From contig NZ_JACSGT010000001.1 in NCBI RefSeq assembly GCF_021504595.1, positions 1,364,001 through 1,428,000 of the forward strand: DNA of 64,000 nt, given 5' to 3'. The translations under genes and the position numbers were made by a program. Source of the stretch: Chryseobacterium indicum. GTDB taxonomy: Bacteria; Bacteroidota; Bacteroidia; Flavobacteriales; Weeksellaceae. Each line of letters starts with the position of its first letter. Positions within the stretch are counted from its first letter, which is position 1. Below, piece after piece: positions 17,449 to 24,922 of the stretch. The notes below the pieces were generated by a model. It searched no databases and was not told the DNA's origin. It saw nothing but the letters and a program-made list of their open reading frames with translations.

Positions 17449-18276
17449 TTAGAAAAATTCAATGTAAATATTTTCGCCCACATTAAGTCCAAACAGGGAT
17501 TTTGCCCCGTTTTTTCGGCTTCCTTTGTAGATGGTAAGCTCCAAAAGCTGACTGTCATTGAAGATTGCAGCAGACTGCCCGTGAAATTCTGTTTCCCTAT
17601 CCCAGTCCAAAACCACTTCCGTATGACTCGAAAAGACTCTTGAAAGTGCTAAGTTTCTGAATTTTATCGTGAAACTTTCGTATCCTTTTGCGATGGTTTC
17701 AAAAAAATCTTTATTAATATTTGAGATTATATTTCCGAAATTATCAATGTAGGTAACTTCTCCAATAATCATTTTTTCAGATTCATTGTAAACAGGTTTC
17801 GGAAACAGAAGCTGCTTTGCAGAGTCTATTTTTCTTCCGATTACTTCGGGAAGTCCTCCGTTTGCCAGATGAACGGCTGCAGGAACAAAAACATCCGTAG
17901 AAGTAAAATTAACGATATCGTCGAAACGGTTATTTAATGTAATTTCGTAAATGGCTTCAGGTTTAATATCAAAAAAGATTAAACTTAAAACGCCGTTATC
18001 CGCCGCCAGAAAGTAATGACCGTCGGATTTATATAAAATATTTTTCCTATTTCTGTTATGAAAACTGTCTACGGAAACAATATGTATGGTGCCTTTCGGA
18101 AAGTGTTTATAAGCATTTCTTACGATGTAAGACGTCTGTATAAGGTTAAAAGCCTGTATTTCGTGACTAATATCAACAATATTAACCTTCTGATTCAGAG
18201 AAAGAATGCTCCCTTTTACAGCGGCAACTCTGTAATCCAAATTTCCGAAATCTGAAGTGAGGGTTATAATTGACAT
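17449..18276 (-). CDS. SAM hydroxide adenosyltransferase family (DUF62)
   Basis: 275 residues from ATG 18276 (MSIITLTSDFGNLDYRVAAV), the usual beginning of this family. A TTG 30 bp upstream would extend it, but that codon lies inside a TAAATTTG box. Conserved segments include LTSDFG, VDISHEIQAFN, AADNGVLSL and the C-terminal barrel with YIDNFGNIISNI. Relatives hydrolyse S-adenosylmethionine to adenosine and methionine; fluorinase and chlorinase are specialised members. No halogenase signature is recognisable, so the hydroxide type is likelier. Divergent from phoH. Confidence 0.88.
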   Translation of the reverse strand: MSIITLTSDFGNLDYRVAAVKGSILSLNQKVNIVDISHEIQAFNLIQTSYIVRNAYKHFPKGTIHIVSVDSFHNRNRKNILYKSDGHYFLAADNGVLSLIFFDIKPEAIYEITLNNRFDDIVNFTSTDVFVPAAVHLANGGLPEVIGRKIDSAKQLLFPKPVYNESEKMIIGEVTYIDNFGNIISNINKDFFETIAKGYESFTIKFRNLALSRVFSSHTEVVLDWDRETEFHGQSAAIFNDSQLLELTIYKGSRKNGAKSLFGLNVGENIYIEFF

Positions 18277-18303
18277 TGATGGTTGTATAGAATGATAGAA
18301 ATG

Positions 18304-18311
18304 CAAATTTA
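18304..18311 (-). promoter_or_regulatory. Candidate -7 box of the SAM hydrolase gene
   Basis: The minus strand reads TAAATTTG 27 bp before the preferred start at 18276. This supports that start over the TTG at 18306. Confidence 0.45.
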
Positions 18312-18411
18312 TCTAAAATAAAAGGAATGCCGTAAAAATTATGGAAAAGAATTTGATATAAATTTCAAAAAAAGCTTTAAATTTAAAATCTAAAATTAAT
18401 AATAATACTGC

Positions 18412-19371
18412 ATGTTTGAATTGACATATGATCTTGAGGATATCGATGCGAAAATCTTCTACGGAGTAAACAACCAATTTTTCAACCTTATAAAATCTAC
18501 TTTTCCCACTCTTAAAATTACCGGAAGAGATCACTATATATTTGCGATGGGCAATCAGGAAGCTTTGGATATTTTTAAGAAAAAGCTTGATGATATTGTC
18601 AATTTTATTTCAAAAAATAATTCTATAGACCTGAAAGATGTTGAAAATCTTCTGAATATTAAAGATGAAAACGAAAAACAGCTTGTTTTTGATCAGGATA
18701 TCATTGTAAAAGGTGTAAATGGTAAAATCATCAAAGCGAAAACCACCAACCTTAAAAAATTAGTTAAAGAAACTGAGAAAAAAGATATGGTTTTTGCGAT
18801 CGGACCTGCCGGAACGGGGAAAACGTATACGAGTGTGGCCTTGGCGGCAAAAGCTTTAAGGGATAAAACCGTTAAAAGAATTGTTTTAACAAGACCTGCC
18901 GTTGAAGCAGGGGAGAGCTTAGGATTTTTACCGGGTGATCTTAAGGAAAAGCTGGATCCATATTTACAGCCTTTGTACGATGCGTTACGCGACATGATTC
19001 CGCATGAAAAGCTGGAAGGCTTTATTGAAAAGAAAGTGATTGAAGTGGCTCCGTTAGCTTTTATGAGAGGGAGAACTCTGGATGATGCGTTTGTAATTCT
19101 GGATGAAGCCCAAAATACGACTCATTCCCAAATGAAAATGTTTTTAACCAGAATGGGGATGAATGCTAAATTTATCATCACCGGAGATCCGAGTCAGGTG
19201 GATTTACCTCCGAAACAGCAATCCGGATTAAAAGAAGCCATGAGAATTCTAAAAGATGTAAAAGAAATCGGTTTTGTTCATTTAACTGAAGAAGATGTTG
19301 TAAGGCATCCTGTTGTAAGAAAAATTATTCTTGCCTACAATGATGAGGAGAAAAGACAGCGAAACGATTAA
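18412..19371 (+). CDS. PhoH family ATPase
   Basis: 319 residues. An N-terminal RNA-binding-like segment (about 1-90) precedes a PhoH P-loop domain with Walker A GPAGTGKT (131-138), LTRPAVEAGESLGFLPGDL and Walker B FVILDEAQNTT, then MFLTRMG and ITGDPSQVDLP. PhoH-like proteins are ATPases connected with RNA metabolism or phosphate stress; in many bacteria they neighbour ybeY. YbeY is not adjacent here. A terminator follows at 19395. Confidence 0.93.
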   Translation: MFELTYDLEDIDAKIFYGVNNQFFNLIKSTFPTLKITGRDHYIFAMGNQEALDIFKKKLDDIVNFISKNNSIDLKDVENLLNIKDENEKQLVFDQDIIVKGVNGKIIKAKTTNLKKLVKETEKKDMVFAIGPAGTGKTYTSVALAAKALRDKTVKRIVLTRPAVEAGESLGFLPGDLKEKLDPYLQPLYDALRDMIPHEKLEGFIEKKVIEVAPLAFMRGRTLDDAFVILDEAQNTTHSQMKMFLTRMGMNAKFIITGDPSQVDLPPKQQSGLKEAMRILKDVKEIGFVHLTEEDVVRHPVVRKIILAYNDEEKRQRND

Positions 19372-19394
19372 ACAATTTATCGTAATATAATTGA

Positions 19395-19430
19395 AAAGCA
19401 GATTAACAGGAGTTGATCTGCTTTTTAATT
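19395..19430 (+). terminator. phoH terminator
   Basis: 9-bp stem AAAGCAGAT with ATCTGCTTT, followed by a T-rich tail. Confidence 0.85.
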
Positions 19431-19453
19431 TTTAAACAATCAATAACAAAAAT

Positions 19454-19483
19454 TTTGATATTAGAAAAAAAATACTATTTTTG
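19454..19483 (+). promoter_or_regulatory. Promoter of the first outer-membrane barrel gene
   Basis: TTTG (19454-19457), 18 bp, TATTTTTG (19476-19483): a near-ideal Bacteroidetes promoter, with the start codon 29 bp downstream. Confidence 0.75.
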
Positions 19484-19512
19484 CGGCTGATTAATAAAAA
19501 AAACTATTAACT

Positions 19513-20181
19513 ATGAAGAAATTATTTCTTTTGACAGCAGTCGCTGTTATGGGATTGAGCGCAAAAGCTCAGGAATTCAGATTCGGACCTAAAGCTGGTT
19601 TTGCTATGTCAACAATTAAGGTTGATGAAAAGCAAGATGATCTTGGAAAAAGAAACATGGATCCTAAATATACTTTTTATATTGGAGGTATGGCAGAATA
19701 CAAAATCAATGATAATTTTGGTTTTCAGGCTGAAGTACTATATTCACCTCTTGGAGCTAAAGAAAAAATTGATGGAGTAAACGCTGGAGTAATGTTTGTT
19801 GGTGAACAAACAAAAGTTACCTATGGAACTCTTTTATTTCCGGTATCTGCAAAATATTTCATTACAGAAGGTTTTTCTGTTGCAGCAGGAGCTAATTTTG
19901 GAGTTATTCTTTCGGCTAAGCAAAAAACTGTAATCGGTTCAGATCTTATCAGTGTAGATGTAACTGATGGCGAAAGTAGCGGCGAAGTAGACATCAAAAA
20001 ACAAACTAAATCTTTAAATATTGCACCTTTTGTTGGTGTAGAATATATGCTGGAGAACGGATTGTTCTTTGATGCAAGATATAGCTTAGGTGTTTCTAAC
20101 CTTTCTAATGATGGAAGCGGAGGTAAAGTAACCAACAGCTTTGCTCAAGTGGGTGTAGGATTTAAATTCGGAGGAAACTAA
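19513..20181 (+). CDS. Outer-membrane beta-barrel protein (porin family)
   Basis: 222 residues. Signal peptide MKKLFLLTAVAVMGLSAKAQ, then alternating amphipathic strands typical of an eight-stranded barrel (FRFGPKAGFAMSTI, FYIGGMAEYKINDNFGFQ, GVEYMLENGLFFDARY). The end is FAQVGVGFKFGGN. It fits the porin/OmpA-like barrel group (OMP_b-brl). Function beyond envelope structure or binding cannot be told. It has its own promoter and terminator and is the first of four similar genes in a row. Confidence 0.85.
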   Translation: MKKLFLLTAVAVMGLSAKAQEFRFGPKAGFAMSTIKVDEKQDDLGKRNMDPKYTFYIGGMAEYKINDNFGFQAEVLYSPLGAKEKIDGVNAGVMFVGEQTKVTYGTLLFPVSAKYFITEGFSVAAGANFGVILSAKQKTVIGSDLISVDVTDGESSGEVDIKKQTKSLNIAPFVGVEYMLENGLFFDARYSLGVSNLSNDGSGGKVTNSFAQVGVGFKFGGN

Positions 20182-20202
20182 GAATTATTCTCATAAAAAA
20201 TT

Positions 20203-20234
20203 AAAGCGGTACAGAATTTGTACCGCTTTTTTTT
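20203..20234 (+). terminator. Terminator after barrel gene 1
   Basis: 10-bp perfect stem AAAGCGGTAC with GTACCGCTTT, 7-base loop, then a run of T. Confidence 0.93.
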
Positions 20235-20289
20235 ATAAAATGCTACCACATTTTTATCATTAGTAAATTCAAAATTTAAAATTATTAAA

Positions 20290-20799
20290 ATGAAAAAACT
20301 ACTATTATTAGGTGCTTTTGCGTTTTTAGGAGGTCTTACGCAGGCTCAGGAAGGTTTCAGACTGGGAGCTCATGTTGGTGCACCGCTTGGAGATGCGGCA
20401 GATGCTGCGAGTGTAACTCTGGGATTAGATGCAGCGTATATGTGGAATATCACGAAAGGTCTTGATATTGGTGCTGCTACAGGATATTCTCATTTTTTCG
20501 GAAAAGATAATGTAGACGATTTTGGATTTATACCTGTTGCTGTTTCCGGAAAATACAGATTTAATAAGATTCCTTTATTTGTAGGACTGGATCTTGGTGC
20601 CGGAATTTCTACGAGAAACTACATTAACAGCGGACTGTATGTTGCGCCGAGGGTAGGGTATCAGATGAAGAATACAGAACTGTATTTAGGATTCCAGAGT
20701 GTAAGCAGTAAATACAAAGGTCGTGGCCCTTATTGGTACGGTGACGACAGATTTAACTTCGGAGCGGTGAATTTCGGGGTAAATTTCTTCCTTAAGTAA
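20290..20799 (+). CDS. Outer-membrane beta-barrel protein
   Basis: 169 residues with signal peptide MKKLLLLGAFAFLGGLTQAQ. Barrel-like strands follow (GFRLGAHVGAPLGDA, TKGLDIGAATGYSHFFG, YVAPRVGYQMKNTELYLGF), with a terminal FGAVNFGVNFFLK. It is shorter than its neighbour and probably an eight-stranded barrel. Separated from both neighbours by terminators, so it is likely an independent unit. Function unknown. Confidence 0.83.
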   Translation: MKKLLLLGAFAFLGGLTQAQEGFRLGAHVGAPLGDAADAASVTLGLDAAYMWNITKGLDIGAATGYSHFFGKDNVDDFGFIPVAVSGKYRFNKIPLFVGLDLGAGISTRNYINSGLYVAPRVGYQMKNTELYLGFQSVSSKYKGRGPYWYGDDRFNFGAVNFGVNFFLK

Positions 20800-20822
20800 A
20801 TTTTTTAAAATCAACTATAATG

Positions 20823-20851
20823 AACTCCGATTGCAAAATTGGAGTTTTTTT
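20823..20851 (+). terminator. Terminator after barrel gene 2
   Basis: AACTCC with GGAGTT plus an inner ATT/AAT pairing, followed by seven T. Confidence 0.8.
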
Positions 20852-20972
20852 ATTCAAAAATTTGTGAAAACGCTAAAAGCCTTTATTTAATAACATTTAT
20901 TGTTGGAAATTGCTAAAAACTTCCGATGATATTAATCACATTAACAAATTTTAATATTCACAGCGGTCACTG

Positions 20973-20980
20973 TAAATTTG
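20973..20980 (+). promoter_or_regulatory. Candidate -7 box of barrel gene 3
   Basis: TAAATTTG, 29 bp before the start at 21010. No TTTG at the -33 position. Confidence 0.45.
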
Positions 20981-21009
20981 CCGTCAGAAAGTATTAAAAT
21001 TATTAAAAA

Positions 21010-21618
21010 ATGAAAAAGGTATTATTAGCAGGTGCTATTGCACTTTTCGGTTTATCTAATGCGCAAATCGCTAAGGGAACTACATATGTATCAGGAACTT
21101 TAAATTTTGCGGCTAGCGAAGATAACAATACAAACATCAAAACTAGTGATTTAACATTAGTTCCTACAATCGGACATTTCGTTGGAACAAACGTAGCAGT
21201 TGGAGTTGGTGTAGGTTATGCTTCAAGCGTAGCAAAAAACGAAGGTGCTGTTACTACAACTAAAAACACTCTTTCTGCATTTGTAGTAGAGCCTTTTGCA
21301 AGAAAATACTGGACTTTAGGTGAGAAATTTTACATCTTCGGTCAGCTTTCAGTACCAATGGCTTTCGGAAACGATAAGCGTGAGACTACTTTTGCAAACG
21401 CAACAACTACTACAGAAGAGAAATTCAATTCTTTCGGTGTTGCTGTGAAGCCAGGTTTAGATTATTTCTTAAACAAAAACTGGACTATTGAAGCTACAAT
21501 CGGAGAATTCGGATACAGCAACTTCAAATACAAGAATGCTAAAAGTGTAGATAGCTACAACTTCGGTCTTGATTTGGCTTCTGTTGGAATCGGTGTAAAA
21601 TATGTTTTTGCAAAATAA
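21010..21618 (+). CDS. Outer-membrane beta-barrel protein (paralog 1)
   Basis: 202 residues. Signal peptide MKKVLLAGAIALFGLSNAQ, nearly identical to that of the next gene. The body has barrel strands (TTYVSGTLNFAASED, IGHFVGTNVAVGVGVGYAS, EKFYIFGQLSVPMAFG) and ends LASVGIGVKYVFAK. Similar opening, spacing and strand pattern to 21706-22329 indicate tandem duplication. Likely a small porin-like barrel; ligand unknown. Confidence 0.84.
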   Translation: MKKVLLAGAIALFGLSNAQIAKGTTYVSGTLNFAASEDNNTNIKTSDLTLVPTIGHFVGTNVAVGVGVGYASSVAKNEGAVTTTKNTLSAFVVEPFARKYWTLGEKFYIFGQLSVPMAFGNDKRETTFANATTTTEEKFNSFGVAVKPGLDYFLNKNWTIEATIGEFGYSNFKYKNAKSVDSYNFGLDLASVGIGVKYVFAK

Positions 21619-21637
21619 TAAACAAAGCATATAAACT

Positions 21638-21668
21638 AAAAAGTCCTGAGTTTTACTTAGGGCTTTTT
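21638..21668 (+). terminator. Terminator after barrel gene 3
   Basis: A 13-bp stem with two G-T type pairs (AAAAAGTCCTGAG with CTTAGGGCTTTTT). Confidence 0.82.
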
Positions 21669-21705
21669 AATCTTTAAATAAACTTTAAAATAAATTTTTT
21701 TAACT

Positions 21706-22329
21706 ATGAAAAAACTATTATTAGCAGGTGCAATCGCATTTTTCGGATTATCTAACGCTCAGATGACTAAAGGAGACTGGGTAATCAGCGGAAATACAGG
21801 AATTGGTTTCAACAATATGGAAACTAAAACAAAGGTGAACGGACAGACTTTTGACGGGACTAAAGTAAGCACTTTCGCTGTTACTCCATCTGTAGGTTAT
21901 TTTGTAATAGACAAATTAGCCGTAGGAATTGATTTAGGTTTCACAAGTGTTACAACAAAAGATAACGGTGACAAGAATACTGTTTCCAGCTTTTCTGTAA
22001 TGCCAACTGCGACTTATTATTTTGCAAACAACAGCAAAGTGGTTCCTTTCTTGGGAGCGGGCATTGGTTATGCTTCGAGTAAAACAAAAGAAACTATTTC
22101 AGGAACTTCAACAGATTTTACTGCTGACGGTTTAGCGTGGAAAGTGAAAGGAGGAGTTACTTATATGGCAACTCAGTCTTTAGGGATTAACTTAGGGGTG
22201 TCTTTCGATCAGTTCTCAAACAAAGAAACTTATTTCGGAACTGAATTTAAGAACAAAGTAAATACTTTCGGTGTAAACGTAGGTTTCTCTTATTTCATCA
22301 AAGCTAAAGCTCAGAAATCTGATAAATAA
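21706..22329 (+). CDS. Outer-membrane beta-barrel protein (paralog 2)
   Basis: 207 residues. Signal peptide MKKLLLAGAIAFFGLSNAQ, then GDWVISGNTGIGFNN, VTPSVGYFVIDKLAVGID, VPFLGAGIGYASS and the closing VNTFGVNVGFSYFIKA. It shares leader and strand order with the preceding gene. The family is common in Bacteroidetes as outer-membrane beta-barrel domain proteins. No function can be inferred. Confidence 0.84.
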   Translation: MKKLLLAGAIAFFGLSNAQMTKGDWVISGNTGIGFNNMETKTKVNGQTFDGTKVSTFAVTPSVGYFVIDKLAVGIDLGFTSVTTKDNGDKNTVSSFSVMPTATYYFANNSKVVPFLGAGIGYASSKTKETISGTSTDFTADGLAWKVKGGVTYMATQSLGINLGVSFDQFSNKETYFGTEFKNKVNTFGVNVGFSYFIKAKAQKSDK

Positions 22330-22355
22330 TTCAATTTCTTTCATTAGGATAAACA

Positions 22356-22388
22356 AAAAATCCGGTTCAGATATGAGCCGGATTTTGT
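22356..22388. terminator. Bidirectional terminator
   Basis: AAAATCCGG..GCCGGATTTT hairpin between barrel gene 4 (plus) and the convergent TM2 gene (minus). Confidence 0.8.
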
Positions 22389-22408
22389 ATTTGTAAAATA
22401 CTAAAGTT

Positions 22409-22669
22409 TTAAAACCATTCTTTCTGGTTCTGAACATACGTTCTGTCAAATTCTTCATCAGATTTTGTAAGGTAAATAATTCCTTCAATAAAAGCAATTA
22501 AACCTCCAAGGCATAATAAACTCAGTAAGATCTGAATAATTCCTGCTTTTGTATAGCCTAAATAAAATTTATGCACTCCGAATGCACCAAGTAAAAGTGC
22601 TAAAATTCCAGCAGTTACTTTTTTTTCTGATTTGTAAGGTTGGTTGTTCCCTTGTTGATTGATTTCCAT
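22409..22669 (-). CDS. TM2 domain membrane protein
   Basis: 86 residues. A short polar N-terminus leads into the TM2 domain: AGILALLLGAFGVHKFYLGY with the conserved G-x-x-G-x-H-x-FYLG pattern, a second helix IIQILLSLLCLGGLIAFIEG and the ending YLTKSDEEFDRTY. Two transmembrane segments joined by a short turn are expected. Bacterial TM2 proteins have no agreed function. The gene lies 31 bp downstream of ffh on the same strand and may be co-transcribed with it. Confidence 0.9.
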   Translation of the reverse strand: MEINQQGNNQPYKSEKKVTAGILALLLGAFGVHKFYLGYTKAGIIQILLSLLCLGGLIAFIEGIIYLTKSDEEFDRTYVQNQKEWF

Positions 22670-22700
22670 AATAATTATTTTTTAATCGTTTTTTTTGTGT

Positions 22701-24062
22701 TTATTTGCCGAACATTCCGCCCATTCCCGGCATATTTGGCATTTTGCTCATCATCTGCATCATCTGTTTTCCTTGTGGACCCTGCATCATTTTCATCATT
22801 TTGCCCATTTGGTCGAACTGCTTCATTAACTGATTAACATCTTCAATTTTTCTTCCTGCACCTTTTGCAATTCTGTTTTTTCTCTGGGTATTGATGATGG
22901 AAGGTTTTCTTCTTTCTTCGGGAGTCATAGAGTAGATGATTGCTTCGATATGCTTGAATGCGTCATCGCTGATCTCAACATCTTTGATCGCTTTTCCTAC
23001 ACCCGGAATCATCCCCATCAAATCCTTCATATTACCCATCTTTTTGATCTGGTTAATCTGCTTTAAGAAATCATCAAAACCAAATTCATTTTTAGCGATT
23101 TTCTTGTGAAGTTTTTTCGCTTCCTCTTCATCAAACTGTTCCTGAGCTCTTTCTACCAAGGAAACAACGTCTCCCATTCCAAGAATTCTGTCTGCCATTC
23201 TTTCTGGGTAGAAAAGATCCAAAGCCTCCATTTTCTCACCTGTAGAAATGAATTTAATTGGCTTTTCAACAACAGAACGGATTGTTAGAGCGGCTCCACC
23301 ACGGGTATCACCGTCTAATTTCGTTAAAACAACCCCGTCAAAATTCAAAGTATCGTTGAATGCTTTAGCTGTATTCACAGCATCCTGTCCCGTCATGGAG
23401 TCAACAACGAAAAGCGTTTCGTTTGGCGTAATCACAGAATGAACGGTTTTAATTTCCTTCATCATCTGCTCATCGATTGCCAAACGACCCGCTGTATCCA
23501 CGATCACTACATCATGACCGTTTGCTTTTGCAAAATTAATCGCATTCTGAGAAATGCTTGAAGGATCCATAGAACCTTCTTCCGTGAAAACCGGAACCCC
23601 GATTTGTCCGCCTAAAACTTTAAGCTGATCGATCGCAGCAGGACGATAAACGTCACACGCAACCAAAAGAGGCTTTTTATTTCTTTTTGTTTTTAAATAA
23701 TTCGCCAGTTTTCCGGAGAAGGTAGTCTTACCGGAACCCTGAAGTCCTGCAATAAGGATTACAGAAGGTTTTCCTGAAAGATTAATACCTTCCTGAGAAC
23801 CACCCATCAGATCTACTAGCTCATCGTGAACGATCTTCGTCATTAGCTGTCCCGGAGTAAGCGATGTAAGAACGTCCTGTCCTAAAGCTTTGTCCTGAAC
23901 TCTTTTGGTAAGATCTTTTGCAACTTTATAATTAACATCGGCATCCACCAATGCTCTACGAATTTCTTTTACGGTTTCCGCAACGTTGATTTCCGTGATT
24001 TTTCCACGTCCTGAAATATTATGAAGCGCTTTGTCTAATTTATCCTGTAAACTATTAAACAT
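22701..24062 (-). CDS. ffh: Signal recognition particle GTPase Ffh
   Basis: 453 residues. The N domain (about 1-95) is followed by the GTPase with P-loop GLQGSGKTT (106-114), ACDVYRPAAIDQL, VDTAGRLA and TKLDGDTRGGAAL. The C-terminal M domain is rich in methionine (QFDQMGKMMKMMQ, QMMQMMSKMPNM) and binds signal peptides and 4.5S RNA. It directs inner-membrane proteins to FtsY/SecYEG. Full-length. A 14-bp palindrome and a TATTTTTG box lie upstream. Confidence 0.98.
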   Translation of the reverse strand: MFNSLQDKLDKALHNISGRGKITEINVAETVKEIRRALVDADVNYKVAKDLTKRVQDKALGQDVLTSLTPGQLMTKIVHDELVDLMGGSQEGINLSGKPSVILIAGLQGSGKTTFSGKLANYLKTKRNKKPLLVACDVYRPAAIDQLKVLGGQIGVPVFTEEGSMDPSSISQNAINFAKANGHDVVIVDTAGRLAIDEQMMKEIKTVHSVITPNETLFVVDSMTGQDAVNTAKAFNDTLNFDGVVLTKLDGDTRGGAALTIRSVVEKPIKFISTGEKMEALDLFYPERMADRILGMGDVVSLVERAQEQFDEEEAKKLHKKIAKNEFGFDDFLKQINQIKKMGNMKDLMGMIPGVGKAIKDVEISDDAFKHIEAIIYSMTPEERRKPSIINTQRKNRIAKGAGRKIEDVNQLMKQFDQMGKMMKMMQGPQGKQMMQMMSKMPNMPGMGGMFGK

Positions 24063-24085
24063 ATGTATTGTAAATTATAGGTTTG

Positions 24086-24093
24086 CAAAAATA
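24086..24093 (-). promoter_or_regulatory. Candidate -7 box of ffh
   Basis: The minus strand reads TATTTTTG 23 bp before the start. A perfect palindrome ATGAGAATTCTCAT (24112-24125) lies just upstream, about where the -33 region would be. Confidence 0.55.
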
Positions 24094-24234
24094 AGGAAAT
24101 TTTTTAGTAAAATGAGAATTCTCATGGTGATAAGATTGTAAACATTCAATAAAGATAAAAAACCAGACAGAGAATTATATTTATTCAATTTGAAGATCAT
24201 CTTCATGCATTAATCGGATATTGATCTTTATACA

Positions 24235-24263
24235 GAAAAACAGACTTCTTTTGGAAGCCTGTT
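24235..24263 (-). terminator. Terminator after the 24.3-kb gene
   Basis: Minus strand AACAGGCTTC, short A-rich loop, GAAGTCTGTT followed by T residues. Confidence 0.75.
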
Positions 24264-24291
24264 GGGGTTTAGAATTAGAATGACACTTACT

Positions 24292-24870
24292 CTAAGGTTT
24301 CCAAAATGTCCATTTCTGACCATTAAATAGAATAAGCCTGTGTTTAGAAGAATCAGTGGGATGTTTTATAAAAGCCAGCATTCCCGGAGATGGATTCTTG
24401 ATTGCCATAAAGTCTGTAACGATTGGCAATACCATTGCTTTGTCATTGGAATCTAAAACCAAAATACCATCAGTTGTCGTAGCGGAATTACCAATAACAG
24501 TTTTTGCGTTCGGATGATCCGTTAAAGGTGAAGCTTGTGGTACTTTTACAGTGGCTTCAACTGTTGTGCTGTAACCGGATTGTACACTTAAATCGGTCCA
24601 TCCGGTATTTTCATTTTTTACCTTTATTTTATATTCTGTATTGGAAGATGCGTCAAAAATAAATGTTCCGCCTTTCGAATTATTTGTTCCTGAGGGTACA
24701 GTTTCTACATAGGGGAGTATGATGCCTTTATCATGAGTATCTCCGAATTCTAATAAAACAGACGTATTTGTAATATCTGGATTAGCTGTTATGGATTTTT
24801 CTCCGATTCTTACCTGAGCATTCATTATATTCAAAACTGAGGTAAGAGTTACCAATATAATTATTTTCAT
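24292..24870 (-). CDS. Small secreted modular protein, function unknown
   Basis: 192 residues with signal peptide MKIIILVTLTSVLNIMNAQ. It carries two copies of a short module: KGIILPYVETVPSG..GGTFIFDASS..GW (about 48-92) and KAMVLPIVTDFMAIKNPSPGM..FNGQKW (about 143-190). A similar module closes the 739-residue protein just upstream (GMIVFDTDENAGKGCLKIY). The 52-bp gap suggests co-transcription. Related modules end many flavobacterial secreted proteins, but there is no T9SS sorting domain and no known activity. Confidence 0.7.
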   Translation of the reverse strand: MKIIILVTLTSVLNIMNAQVRIGEKSITANPDITNTSVLLEFGDTHDKGIILPYVETVPSGTNNSKGGTFIFDASSNTEYKIKVKNENTGWTDLSVQSGYSTTVEATVKVPQASPLTDHPNAKTVIGNSATTTDGILVLDSNDKAMVLPIVTDFMAIKNPSPGMLAFIKHPTDSSKHRLILFNGQKWTFWKP

Positions 24871-24922
24871 TTTATGTTTTAATTAATCGTTAAAATTTTT
24901 TAAGTATTTCAATGATGATATT

